DNA of 64,000 nt. Origin: Acrocarpospora pleiomorpha (GTDB taxonomy: Bacteria > Actinomycetota > Actinomycetes > Streptosporangiales > Streptosporangiaceae). The stretch's first letter is position 1. Every line of letters starts with the position of its first letter. Made by a program: the position numbers and the translations under genes. Location of the stretch: contig NZ_BLAF01000013.1 of NCBI RefSeq assembly GCF_009687885.1, positions 165,892-229,891 of the forward strand, read 5' to 3'. The notes under the pieces are model-generated. The model worked only from the letters and a program-made list of their open reading frames with translations, made no database searches and was not told the origin of the DNA. Positions 17,837 to 26,075 of the stretch are shown piece by piece.

Positions 17837-19027
17837 CTATTTGTGGGGTTCGACCGGTTGGCGTTGCTCTGCCAGGCGGCGGGCCGGTGGGAGGGTGAGG
17901 GTTGCCAGGACCGTGGCGGCCACGAGCAGGAGTGCGGTTTTGGCGGAAGTGAGTTCGGCGAGTGTGCCGGCGAGGGCGGCGCCGGCGGGCTGGCCGCCCC
18001 AGGCGATCATGCGGGCGGTGGTGTTGACCCTGCCCTGGAGGTCGTCGGGGGTCTGTTCCTGGCGTTCGACGATCCCGTTGAGGCTGACCAGGGTGTTGGC
18101 GGCCTGCCAGCAGGCCAGGATGGGGAGGGCGAGCAGGAGCCGGTCGGTGCACGCCCACACGATGAGGAGCAGCCCGACGGAGGCGAGCCCGGTGAGGGAG
18201 ATCGCGGGTGTGCTGAAGCGGTGGCGCAGGCGGGGCAGGGACAGACCGGCGAGCATCGCGCCGGCGGCCGCCACGGCGAACAGCAGGCCGATCCGGCCGT
18301 CGCCGGAGGAGAGGCCGAACCGTTCGACGGCGACGACGACGAGCAGGCCGAGGACCGCGCCCTCGGCGAGGCTGTTGCCGATGCCGAGGAACGTCAGCGA
18401 GTTGATCATGGGGTGATTGCGGATGTAGCGGATGCCGTCGCCGATTTCGGCGCGCAGGTTCCGGGCCTGCGCCGGTGGTGGGGGTGGCAGCGGCAGGCGG
18501 GAGAGCAGGAGGGCGGCGGCGGCGTAGCTGAGCGCGTCCAGGCTCATGGCGTGGGGAGCGCCGGTGACCGCGATGAGAACTCCGGCGAGCGCGGGGCCGA
18601 TCAGGGTGACCAGCGTGCTGAGTGTCATGAGCGTGCTGGTCGCTTTAGCGATGCCCTCGCGTCCGACCAGGGCGGGGAGCGCTCCGAACGCGGCGGCGTC
18701 GAAGAACACGAAGGATGCGGACGAGCCTGCGGCGACCACGAACAGCTGGGGTGTCGTGAGCAGGCCCAGCGCGGCGGCGACGGGGATGCTCGCGATGAGA
18801 AGCGCGCTGGTCCAGCTGGTGAGGACGAGGGTACGGCGGCGGTCCCACCGGTCGGCGAGCGCACCGGCGGGCAGGCCGAGGAGCAGGTACGGGACGGCTT
18901 CCAGAGCGGCGAGCAGGCCGCTGAGGGCGGCGCTGCCGGTGCGCTGGTAGAGCAGCACCGGCAGGGCCACCAGCGTGATCGACGAACCGATCCAGGAGAT
19001 CACCCGGGCCGTGAGGTAGCGGAACAT
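17837..19027 (-). CDS. MFS transporter, last gene of the RiPP operon
   Basis: 396 residues with about 12 hydrophobic helices. The cytoplasmic loop between helices 2 and 3 contains GALADRWDRRRTL, the major facilitator signature G-x-x-x-D-R-x-x-R-R/K. The sequence type (VISWIGSSITLVALPVLLYQRTGS start, central NHPMINSLTFLG loop) resembles EntS/MefA-like exporters often found with siderophore or peptide clusters. By context it would export the mature peptide. The start ATG 19027 lies in a degenerate repeat made of copies of the 3' end of the preceding gene, and no strong ribosome binding site is visible, so translation may be weak. Confidence 0.85.
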   Translation of the reverse strand: MFRYLTARVISWIGSSITLVALPVLLYQRTGSAALSGLLAALEAVPYLLLGLPAGALADRWDRRRTLVLTSWTSALLIASIPVAAALGLLTTPQLFVVAAGSSASFVFFDAAAFGALPALVGREGIAKATSTLMTLSTLVTLIGPALAGVLIAVTGAPHAMSLDALSYAAAALLLSRLPLPPPPPAQARNLRAEIGDGIRYIRNHPMINSLTFLGIGNSLAEGAVLGLLVVVAVERFGLSSGDGRIGLLFAVAAAGAMLAGLSLPRLRHRFSTPAISLTGLASVGLLLIVWACTDRLLLALPILACWQAANTLVSLNGIVERQEQTPDDLQGRVNTTARMIAWGGQPAGAALAGTLAELTSAKTALLLVAATVLATLTLPPARRLAEQRQPVEPHK

Positions 19028-19200
19028 CGGAACACGGACAGGCGCAGGGCGCGAGCCAGCATCTGGGTGTCGTGGAGGAACGCGGCCGGGCGCAGGCCGT
19101 GAACCAGGATCTGGGTGCCGTCGAGGACGCGCAGCGCGGAACATCAGAACACGGTGGGGTGCAGTGCGCGGGCCAGAGTCTGGGTGCCGTCGATGGCGCG
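19021..19200. repeat. Degenerate tandem copies of the 3' end of the binding-protein gene
   Basis: Three related segments occur near 19021-19080, 19081-19140 and 19138-19200. Each contains a variant of TCTGGGTGCCGTCGA (at 19062, 19110 and 19179) and GGAACATC-type flanks (19021, 19138). Read on the minus strand they encode variants of the binding-protein C-terminus: IDGTQTLARALHP in the gene itself, then LDGTQILVHGLRP and HDTQMLARALRP downstream of its stop. The last copy runs into the ATG of the MFS gene. This looks like slippage or unequal duplication at the gene boundary. Confidence 0.65.
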
Positions 19201-20121
19201 CAGGGCGGAGTAGTCGGCGGCGGGGGTGCCGATGAGGCGTCCGTTCCTGACGGCCTTGGTCTGGCCGAGGTGCTCGCGCAGCCACTGCTCCGAGGAGGCG
19301 CGGTCGGTGTCGTCGGTGTAGTGGTAGACGATCGTGTCGGGGTCGGCCTTGGCGACGGTCTCGACGGAGACGACGTCGAAGTTCTTGCCCGCGGGGACCA
19401 TGGCGTCCAGGACGTTGGCGCCGCCCGCGGTGCGGACGATGTCGGAGTAGAGGCCGCCGGCCAGGCCGTACAGCTGCTTGTCGAAGATCTGGACCATGGC
19501 GGTGCTGACGGGCGGCTGTCCGGTCAGGCGCTCGCGGAGGTCGCCGAGGGCGGTGTCGACGGTGGTCTTGGCTTTGGCCGTCTGGTCGGGTACGCCGAGG
19601 AGGGTACCGAGGGCGTCGAGGTCGCGGCCGGTGTCGGCGAGGGTGGCGGTGCCGGTGGTGTCGGGGCAGAAGGCGGCGTCGACGTAGACGGGGACGCCGA
19701 GGGTGGCGAGTTCGGCGATGGTGGGGAGTTTCTTGCCGTCGAAGTTGTATTCGCCGTCGGCGAGGATGAAGTCCGGGCGGGCGGCCAGGAGCGCCTCCCG
19801 TGAGATCTCGCCGGAGGCGAGGACCTTCACCGAGGCGTAGTCGGCGGCGTAGGCGGGTTTGGGTGGTGACTGGTCGGTCCAGACTTGCCCGGCTATGCGG
19901 TTCTTGAGGCCGAGGGCGAGCAGGAGTTCGGTGTTGGAGGGGAAGAAGGACACAATCCGCTGCGGGGGCTGGTCTACGCGTACGGTGCGGCCGCAGTTGG
20001 TGACCTGGGCGGGGAAGGCCGTGGTGGAAGGGCCGGCTGCGACGGCGTCGGGCTTCGAGGTCGTGGCGCAGGCGGCGGTGAGCGTGAGCAGGGCGCACAC
20101 GGCGATGGAATTGATCTTCAT
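19144..20121 (-). CDS. FecB/BtuF-type substrate-binding lipoprotein
   Basis: 325 residues. A lipoprotein signal (MKINSIAVCALLTLTAAC, lipobox LTAAC) precedes a class III periplasmic-binding fold. Residues such as PQRIVSFFPSNTELLLALGL, ARPDFILADGE and VVSVETVAKADPDTIVYHY are typical of siderophore/haem/cobalamin binding proteins. It should capture a metal chelate outside the membrane and deliver it to the neighbouring permease and ATPase. Its ATG overlaps the ATPase stop by ATGA (20118-20121) and GGAGA lies upstream. The position inside a RiPP operon suggests that its ligand is the operon's own product, possibly metal-loaded. The ligand is inference. Confidence 0.88.
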   Translation of the reverse strand: MKINSIAVCALLTLTAACATTSKPDAVAAGPSTTAFPAQVTNCGRTVRVDQPPQRIVSFFPSNTELLLALGLKNRIAGQVWTDQSPPKPAYAADYASVKVLASGEISREALLAARPDFILADGEYNFDGKKLPTIAELATLGVPVYVDAAFCPDTTGTATLADTGRDLDALGTLLGVPDQTAKAKTTVDTALGDLRERLTGQPPVSTAMVQIFDKQLYGLAGGLYSDIVRTAGGANVLDAMVPAGKNFDVVSVETVAKADPDTIVYHYTDDTDRASSEQWLREHLGQTKAVRNGRLIGTPAADYSALRAIDGTQTLARALHPTVF

Positions 20122-20873
20122 CGAGAGTCTCCGGGGGCGAAGGTGAGGTTGGGGCGGCCGGTTAGGGGGTTGAGGCCGAGGTGGGCGCGGACGCCGAATA
20201 CCTCCAGCAGGAGTGCGGGGGTCAAGACGTCGATGGCGGGGCCGTATGCGACGACCCGGCCAGCGGCCAGGACGTAGAGGCGGTCGCAGTAGGCGGCGGC
20301 GAGGTTGAGATCGTGCAGGGCGGCCAGTGTGGTGATTTTCAGCTCGTGGACGAGTTCGAGGAGTTCGAGCTGGGCGGCGATGTCGAGATGGTTGGTCGGT
20401 TCGTCCAGGACCAGCACGTCGCCTTGCTGAGCTAAGGCGCGGGCGAGCAGGACACGCTGACGTTCCCCGCCCGAGAGCGTGGCGTAGTGGCGATCCGCTC
20501 GGCTGGTCATGCCTACGCGTTCCAGCGCGCGGGCGATGATCTCCCGGTCGGCGGCGGGTGCGGAGCGGTGCGGGGTGCGGCCGGTGGCGACCAGTTCGGC
20601 GACGGTGAAGTCGAAGCCGTCTGTGCTGTGCTGGGCCAGGACTGCCGTACGCTGCGCGGATCGGCGGGCGGTCAAAGTGCGCCAAACGTCGTCGCCGTCC
20701 ACCCGTACGGTCCCGGCGTCGGGACGCCGGGCGCGGTAGAGCGCGCGCAGCAGGGTGGACTTGCCGCTGCCGTTGGGACCGACGATCCCGACGAACTCGC
20801 CGGGCTCCACATCGAGGTCTACTCCGGTCACGCCGCCGATCTCGACGTGGATGCCGGACAATTGCACGCGCAT
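20118..20873 (-). CDS. FecE/BtuD-type ABC transporter ATPase
   Basis: 251 residues with all ABC ATPase motifs: Walker A GPNGSGKST (about 33), Q-loop LAQHS, signature LSGGERQRV (about 137), Walker B VLVLDEPTNHLD (about 157), H-loop LHDLNLAA (about 190). The sequence type is that of iron-siderophore/cobalamin importers. It starts at ATG 20873, overlapping the permease stop by one base (TGATG), and ends overlapping the binding-protein start, so the three transporter genes are translationally coupled and in the order permease, ATPase, binding protein. Confidence 0.93.
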   Translation of the reverse strand: MRVQLSGIHVEIGGVTGVDLDVEPGEFVGIVGPNGSGKSTLLRALYRARRPDAGTVRVDGDDVWRTLTARRSAQRTAVLAQHSTDGFDFTVAELVATGRTPHRSAPAADREIIARALERVGMTSRADRHYATLSGGERQRVLLARALAQQGDVLVLDEPTNHLDIAAQLELLELVHELKITTLAALHDLNLAAAYCDRLYVLAAGRVVAYGPAIDVLTPALLLEVFGVRAHLGLNPLTGRPNLTFAPGDSR

Positions 20874-21910
20874 CAGGCCACCGCCGTCTCGCGGCGCAGC
20901 AGCCAGAGGAAGAAGGGCGTGCCCAGGATCGCGGTGAGAATGCCGAGCGGCAGTTCCAGCGGCGGCGAGAGGGTGCGGGCGGCGAGGTCGGCGGCGACCA
21001 GGAACAGCCCGCCCGTCACCGCGATCAGCGGAAGCGTCCGCCGGTGGTCGGGGCCGACGAGCAGCCGGACGGCATGCGGGACGATCAGCCCGACGAAGGC
21101 GATTCCCCCGGCGACCGAGATGACGGCGGCCGTCACCAGCGCGGCCACGGCCAGGAGCGCCAGCCGGAAGCGGTGCACGTGAACGCCGAGCGCGGCGGCG
21201 GTCTCGTCGCCGAGGAGCAGCGCGTTCAGCCGCCGCCCCTGTAGCAGCAGCCAGCCGGTGCAGGCCACCACGATCACGCCGGGCGCGGTCAGGTCGGCCC
21301 AGCGGGCTCCGGCCACCGAGCCCAGCAGCCAGAACAGGATCCCGGCCAGCTGGTCGGGCTGGGCGCGCAGCTGCAGATAGCTGGTGGCCCCCTGAAGCAG
21401 GTAGGACAAAGCGACCCCGGCCAGGACCAGCCGGGTGGGGGTGAGCGCGCCGCGGCGGCTGCCCAAAGCCAGCACCAGCGCGAGGGTCGCGCACGCTCCG
21501 GCGAAGGCCGCCCCTGACACGCCCAGTCCGGCGACGCTCCCGAGGGTGATGACGGCGACGGCGGCCAGCGACGCGCCGGAGGTGACGCCGAGGACGTAGG
21601 GGTCGGCGAGCGGATTGCGTACGACGGTTTGCAGGATGGCTCCGGCGACCGCCAGCCCGGCTCCGGCGATCAGGGCGAGCACGGTCCTGGGCGCGCGGGA
21701 GTTCCAGATGATCTCGTCGTCGATGCCGCTGACGTCGGCGGGCGGGCGCCCGGTCGTCAGGTGGGCGGTGATCACCCGCCACACGTCGGCGGCGGGAAGG
21801 TCGACCGCTCCGTAGGTGACGGCTGCCACGAGCAGGACGGGCACGGCTGCGAGCAGCAGGACGACCAGCAGCGGGTAACGCCGTCCGGAGATGAGGTGAG
21901 GGGAGCGCAA
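20873..21910 (-). CDS. FecCD-family ABC transporter permease
   Basis: 345 residues from TTG 21910, 10 bp after the YcaO-1 stop; this gives the usual family length of about 340. About ten membrane helices; hallmark segments are NSRAPRTVLALIAGAGLAVAGAILQ, NPLADPYVLGVTSGAS, LLGDETAAALGV and the cytoplasmic coupling helix GGIAFVGLIVPHAVRLLVGPDHR. FecCD proteins form homodimeric channels for siderophores, haem or cobalamin. A longer frame runs back into YcaO-1 but has no supported start. The TTG start with a weak AAAGA site suggests coupling to YcaO-1 translation. Confidence 0.9.
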   Translation of the reverse strand: MRSPHLISGRRYPLLVVLLLAAVPVLLVAAVTYGAVDLPAADVWRVITAHLTTGRPPADVSGIDDEIIWNSRAPRTVLALIAGAGLAVAGAILQTVVRNPLADPYVLGVTSGASLAAVAVITLGSVAGLGVSGAAFAGACATLALVLALGSRRGALTPTRLVLAGVALSYLLQGATSYLQLRAQPDQLAGILFWLLGSVAGARWADLTAPGVIVVACTGWLLLQGRRLNALLLGDETAAALGVHVHRFRLALLAVAALVTAAVISVAGGIAFVGLIVPHAVRLLVGPDHRRTLPLIAVTGGLFLVAADLAARTLSPPLELPLGILTAILGTPFFLWLLRRETAVA

Positions 21911-21920
21911 CGGAGGTCTT

Positions 21921-23213
21921 TCAGTGCGGGAGGGGCAGGGCACGGCGCGGACGGCCGTCCAGGCTCGCCTCAAGCCGGGTCCCGCCCAGGAACGGCAGCC
22001 CGGCTGCGGTGTTGGAGTAGGTGCCAGGGGCGATGACACGGACTACGTGCAGGCCCGCGCCGCGCACGTCGGCGGTGGTGAGGTCGCTGTAGAGGACTTC
22101 GGAACCTAGCCGTAAGGCCAGCTCAGCGACGTTTCCCGGCGGCGGCAGCGTGACGGTGGGCCGGTATTCGGCGAGGGCTTGGGCGAGTTCGTCCTCGAAC
22201 TTTTCCTGGATCGCAGGATCGAGGAACAGCTGCAGATGGCAGCCGTAGTCGACGACATCGGCGAGGTCGGCCCGGTAGGAGGATCCATAGGCGCGGTCGG
22301 ATCGCCAGGGTTTGAGCGGGCTGCGCGGATCGGCCGCAACCCGGCAATAGGGCCCGTCCGGGTCATCCAGACCCGCGACGAATAACTGCAACTGCAGGGC
22401 CTCGCCGTAAGCCTTGATCATCGATTCCTCCGCACTGGCGCGTACGCCCATGCCGAGGGTCAAGTAACCACTCTCGCGATCGCGGACCAGCGCTCCGGTC
22501 ACGCACAGGCCACTCTGATTCGGAAACTCGAGAAACCGGACCTCCAGCCGTCGTCGCGGCCCTTTGGCGAAGGCGGCCAGCCACGGTGGCGGGGTGAGGG
22601 CGCGAAGTCCGGCCCTGCCATGCCAGGCCAGGGTCATGGCGTCCCGTTCGACGATCTCGCACAACCCGCCCCACACGGCGAACTCCAGGGTCGGCCCGGC
22701 GGCCAGCCCCGCCTGAATGACCGGATTGGTACGTGGCGTCGGCGGAGTGAGGTCAGCGGAGAAGTACGACACCCACACCAGACCGGCCGGAACAAGCCTG
22801 CCCTCGCCGGTGACCAGGTCGGTGGCCGTGGTCCATTCCACTGGCAGTGCCGAGGTGAACTCGACGAGCGGAAAGCCCACCTGCGCGTACTGGTCGGCGG
22901 AGTACAGGGCCAGCGACGCCGGATCCAGCGCCTTCGGGCCGAGTTCGCCGTAGGTGGCTGTGAGCAGTCCGGCGGGAACGAGGTTGCCGCAGTACCGCTC
23001 AGCGGCCTCGCCAAACGCCGCGCCGCGGGCGGCTTCGGGATCGGCGAACGCGTATCCGGCCCCGGCGGAGTCGCTCGGCCAAGGGCTGAACCGGGTGGTG
23101 TCCGACAACAGGGCGGTGACCAGCTCAAACGAGCCGGGCAGGTGAGCGGGAACCTCGGTGTGTATGAGGTCACGGACGATGCCGATACGAGCATCCAGGA
23201 GAGAGTCATACAT
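21921..23213 (-). CDS. YcaO-domain protein 1 (ATP-dependent backbone-modifying enzyme)
   Basis: 430 residues. YcaO proteins use ATP to activate a peptide amide, producing azolines, thioamides or amidines. ATP/Mg motifs are visible: AAFGEAAERYCGN (about 65-78, S/A-x-x-E-x-x-E-R) and GLCEIVERDAM (about 180-190, E-x-x-x-R-D). The C-terminus ends RALPLPH, a partial match to the Pro-rich end of azoline-forming YcaOs. It overlaps YcaO-2 by 8 bp. The two YcaOs are about the same length and share motifs but are clearly diverged, so they may act as a pair (as in bottromycin-type pathways) or do different reactions. No TfuA-like partner gene is present. Confidence 0.87.
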   Translation of the reverse strand: MYDSLLDARIGIVRDLIHTEVPAHLPGSFELVTALLSDTTRFSPWPSDSAGAGYAFADPEAARGAAFGEAAERYCGNLVPAGLLTATYGELGPKALDPASLALYSADQYAQVGFPLVEFTSALPVEWTTATDLVTGEGRLVPAGLVWVSYFSADLTPPTPRTNPVIQAGLAAGPTLEFAVWGGLCEIVERDAMTLAWHGRAGLRALTPPPWLAAFAKGPRRRLEVRFLEFPNQSGLCVTGALVRDRESGYLTLGMGVRASAEESMIKAYGEALQLQLFVAGLDDPDGPYCRVAADPRSPLKPWRSDRAYGSSYRADLADVVDYGCHLQLFLDPAIQEKFEDELAQALAEYRPTVTLPPPGNVAELALRLGSEVLYSDLTTADVRGAGLHVVRVIAPGTYSNTAAGLPFLGGTRLEASLDGRPRRALPLPH

Positions 23214-24588
23214 GGTTATGCCAGGCCATTTCGATGCCCTTGATCAGGCCGGACCAGGAGAGCGCCAGAGGGAGGGGGTGCGGGAACAGGTCGTTTTCGG
23301 TCAGGACACGGTCGGTGAGCCCGAGCAGGTGGGGCGTCTCGTACAGGCGGGTGCCGCCGCGCAGCGGGAAGGCGGGCGGGGCGTTTCCCACCAGCCCGGG
23401 AACCAGGACCCGCACCACCGACAATCCCGCCGCGGCGATGTCGCTAGTGGTCAGGTCGACGCTGTAAGCGGTCAGCCCAGCCTCGGCCAGCCGATCCACA
23501 TAAGTGGCAGGCTCAGCGGAGGGCAGATCCGCCAGCGCGGGCCCTGGCTGGCCGCGAAGCCGGTCGATCGGCGCGCCCTGCATGCGGGGGTCAAGGTAGA
23601 GCTGAGCAATGGCGGGCAGGTCGGTGAGATCGCGGTAGTCGGACCGAAAGGCGTCCCGATAGGTCCTGTCGGCGCGAAAGGGCCGGAACACATGCGGAGC
23701 GAGAGCGCCTCGGGCCACCGCTCGCCACACTTCACCATCGGGGTCGGCCAGTTGCAGAGTCAGTGAGTACAGACCGAACGCCTCGGCCAGCGCCTTCGCC
23801 GCAGCCTCATCGGGATTACTGCGACAAGCGCTTCCAAATGCGACGATCCCCTCGTCCTCCAGGAACGCGGCCATCACCGGCACGCCGAACGGCGAAGGAA
23901 TGACCAGCAGCCTGATTGAGGGACCGTCGCCGCCCAGCGTTGCGGTCACCCGCTCCGGGTCGGACACCGCCTCAGCGCTGGCCCCGCTCGACCACCAGAT
24001 CGTGGTCGCGTCCCGTTCGAACAACTCCTCCAAGGCGGCCTGCTCAGCTCGCCTCCTGCTCGGACCTGCCGCGATCCCCGAGTAGAACAACGAATGCGTG
24101 GCCGGTTCCGCCGCGCGCGGCCCATGGAAGTAATCAAGCCAGGCCATCGACGCCGGAACCAGCACCGATCCGCCGGTCCGCAGGTTGGTGGCGGACGTCC
24201 AGGCGATCTCCAGATCGCGGGTGAGCGGGACGAACGGAAACCCAGGCTCGCGATACTGGGCGAGCGAATACAACGGGATCGTTTCAGGATCGAGCGCAAC
24301 TTCGCCAAGCCGCCGCCAGGAGGAGCTGCGCAGATTCCCTGGAATAGCGTTCCCGCAATACCGCTCCACAGCCTCACCAAGCGCCGCACCCCTGGCCCTG
24401 ACCGGATCCGCAATGGCCGCGCCAAACCCGTGCCGGTCGGCCGTCCAGCCCGCGAACCTGCGCGTGTCGGATACGGCCGCCCCCCACCCGGTCCAGAAAC
24501 GGGGCACACCGGGAGGTCGGGCCTGGGGTTCGAGCGCGGTCAACACTCCAGTACGCGGATCAACCAGCAGCTCTTCGGGTCGGTTCAT
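23206..24588 (-). CDS. YcaO-domain protein 2
   Basis: 460 residues. Motifs GAALGEAVERYCGN (about 67-80) and ALEELFERDATTIWW (about 190-204) identify the YcaO ATP-binding site. AAKALAEAFGLYSLTLQL (about 265) matches the third conserved helix with the acidic Mg ligand. FPHPLPLALSW near residue 440 resembles the PHPxP segment near the C-terminus of cyclodehydratase YcaOs but is not terminal. The N-terminus starts MNRPEELLVDPRTGVLTALE, similar to stand-alone YcaO enzymes that rely on a separate E1/ThiF-like leader-binding protein; such a protein is encoded two genes upstream. ATG 24588 overlaps the hydrolase stop (ATGA). Confidence 0.88.
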   Translation of the reverse strand: MNRPEELLVDPRTGVLTALEPQARPPGVPRFWTGWGAAVSDTRRFAGWTADRHGFGAAIADPVRARGAALGEAVERYCGNAIPGNLRSSSWRRLGEVALDPETIPLYSLAQYREPGFPFVPLTRDLEIAWTSATNLRTGGSVLVPASMAWLDYFHGPRAAEPATHSLFYSGIAAGPSRRRAEQAALEELFERDATTIWWSSGASAEAVSDPERVTATLGGDGPSIRLLVIPSPFGVPVMAAFLEDEGIVAFGSACRSNPDEAAAKALAEAFGLYSLTLQLADPDGEVWRAVARGALAPHVFRPFRADRTYRDAFRSDYRDLTDLPAIAQLYLDPRMQGAPIDRLRGQPGPALADLPSAEPATYVDRLAEAGLTAYSVDLTTSDIAAAGLSVVRVLVPGLVGNAPPAFPLRGGTRLYETPHLLGLTDRVLTENDLFPHPLPLALSWSGLIKGIEMAWHNHV

Positions 24589-26075
24589 GAAGTCTCCAGG
24601 ACGAGCCTTGCGGCATGCACGTGCTGCCGGACGGAAGCGGTGGCGGTGGTGGTGTAGCGGTCGGCCCCCGTACCGAGGACCAGGGCGAGACGAGGAAAGT
24701 CGCTACCGGAGATCTCCAGCCGCAGCCGCGACCCGGCGAGCAGAGTGGCCGCGACGGGACTCAGAACCAGGCGGCCGGATCCGCCTGCCCGGCCGCGGGC
24801 CAGCTCGAAGACCCGTCCGTCGGCGGTGTGCTCAGTCAGCCGAACGATCCAGTCAACGTCCTCGACCGGAGCGGTGACCTCCAGATGCACTTCGGCCGCG
24901 GTGAAGGTCAGCGGGTCCGGGAGCGACGGTGTGGCGAAGCGGAGTACATCGGAGCGTTCGTCGAGCGCCTTGCGGTCGGCGCCAGGCGCCAGCGACGGGT
25001 ACGGATCCCCAGGATCGTGGACGAAACCGCCGAGGGTGGCCTCTGGCTGGCCGGGGTGGAGGGATCGGTCCGGGTGGCCGTACAGGACGAGCGTGGTTGT
25101 GTTCTGCGGCCAGGGCAGCCAGTTCGTCCCGCCGATCGGGAGGATCTGCTCCTCTGCTCGCGCGGTGCCGTCGAGGCAGTCCCGGAGCCAGGCGACCTGG
25201 AGCGCGCCCAGGTCCAGCAGCGAATGCGGGCCGTGGTCTCGGTCGCCATATCTGGTCCTGCCGGTGAAGGCCAGGTCGTGACCCCAAGGGCCGATCACCA
25301 GCCGCTGGGGTGGGCGAGGGGTGAGGGTGCTGCCCACGATGCGCCAGTGCAGCAGGGTTTCCTCGACCAGCAGGTCATACCACCCTCCGATGTGGAGCCC
25401 GGGGACCGGCAGTGCGGCCAGTTCCCGTTCGGTGATCTCCTCTTTCGGCTGGTGATGCGGTCCGTCGAGGACGACGTCCGCCCATCCGGGAAGGTTTGCT
25501 CCGATCCGGTCGGGCAGCCCGATCACCGGCAGGTGGGCCAGCGCGCCGGGATCGGCGCCGAGCAGGAGCGCGGTGAGGCCGTCGCGGCTGGTACGCCCAT
25601 CGGCGCGCTCCAGCCACCAGGCCGCGTGCTCGGCCAGCCGGAGGACACCGTCCTCGAACTTGGTGCGGTGCAGCGCCATCGACGGCCCCATGCTGACCAC
25701 CGCCGCGACAGCTTCCGGCCGCTCGACGGCCAGCGCCCAAGCGGTGTATCCGCTGTAGGAGCCGCCGTAGCCGATAAGACGTCCGTCGCTCCACTCCTGC
25801 GCACAGATCCAATCGGCGAGCGCGGCGCCGTCACCACGTTCGTTGCGGTAGCACTCCCAAACGCCGTCGGAGTCATACCGCCCGCGCACATCCTGAACCA
25901 CGTACGCAAAGCCGCGCCGCGCCCAGCCGGTTCCTTCCACTAGATGCCGGTTCCGCCCGTACGGCGTGCGGGTGACCACCGTCGGGACAGGCCCGTACAA
26001 AGCGTCGGGAAGGCGGACATCTACCGCCAGCGGGGTGCCGTCCCAGCCGGGCAGCCGCAGGTTGAACCGGTTCAT
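24585..26075 (-). CDS. CocE/NonD-type S15 peptidase family hydrolase
   Basis: 496 residues. An alpha/beta hydrolase of the X-Pro dipeptidyl-peptidase S15/CocE family: oxyanion and early strand region TVVTRTPYGRNR, nucleophile elbow GYGGSYSGYTAW (Ser near 118), Asp in HIGGWYDLLVEET (about 230) and His in VIGPWGHDL (about 262), then a jelly-roll C-terminal domain. It has no signal peptide, so it is cytoplasmic. In this operon it is the only obvious protease candidate, and the repeats of the precursor contain several X-Pro steps (LPAL, GPG, TPF), the bonds S15 enzymes favour. A role in cutting repeats apart or trimming is inference. Coupled by ATGA overlaps to both neighbours. Confidence 0.87.
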   Translation of the reverse strand: MNRFNLRLPGWDGTPLAVDVRLPDALYGPVPTVVTRTPYGRNRHLVEGTGWARRGFAYVVQDVRGRYDSDGVWECYRNERGDGAALADWICAQEWSDGRLIGYGGSYSGYTAWALAVERPEAVAAVVSMGPSMALHRTKFEDGVLRLAEHAAWWLERADGRTSRDGLTALLLGADPGALAHLPVIGLPDRIGANLPGWADVVLDGPHHQPKEEITERELAALPVPGLHIGGWYDLLVEETLLHWRIVGSTLTPRPPQRLVIGPWGHDLAFTGRTRYGDRDHGPHSLLDLGALQVAWLRDCLDGTARAEEQILPIGGTNWLPWPQNTTTLVLYGHPDRSLHPGQPEATLGGFVHDPGDPYPSLAPGADRKALDERSDVLRFATPSLPDPLTFTAAEVHLEVTAPVEDVDWIVRLTEHTADGRVFELARGRAGGSGRLVLSPVAATLLAGSRLRLEISGSDFPRLALVLGTGADRYTTTATASVRQHVHAARLVLETS

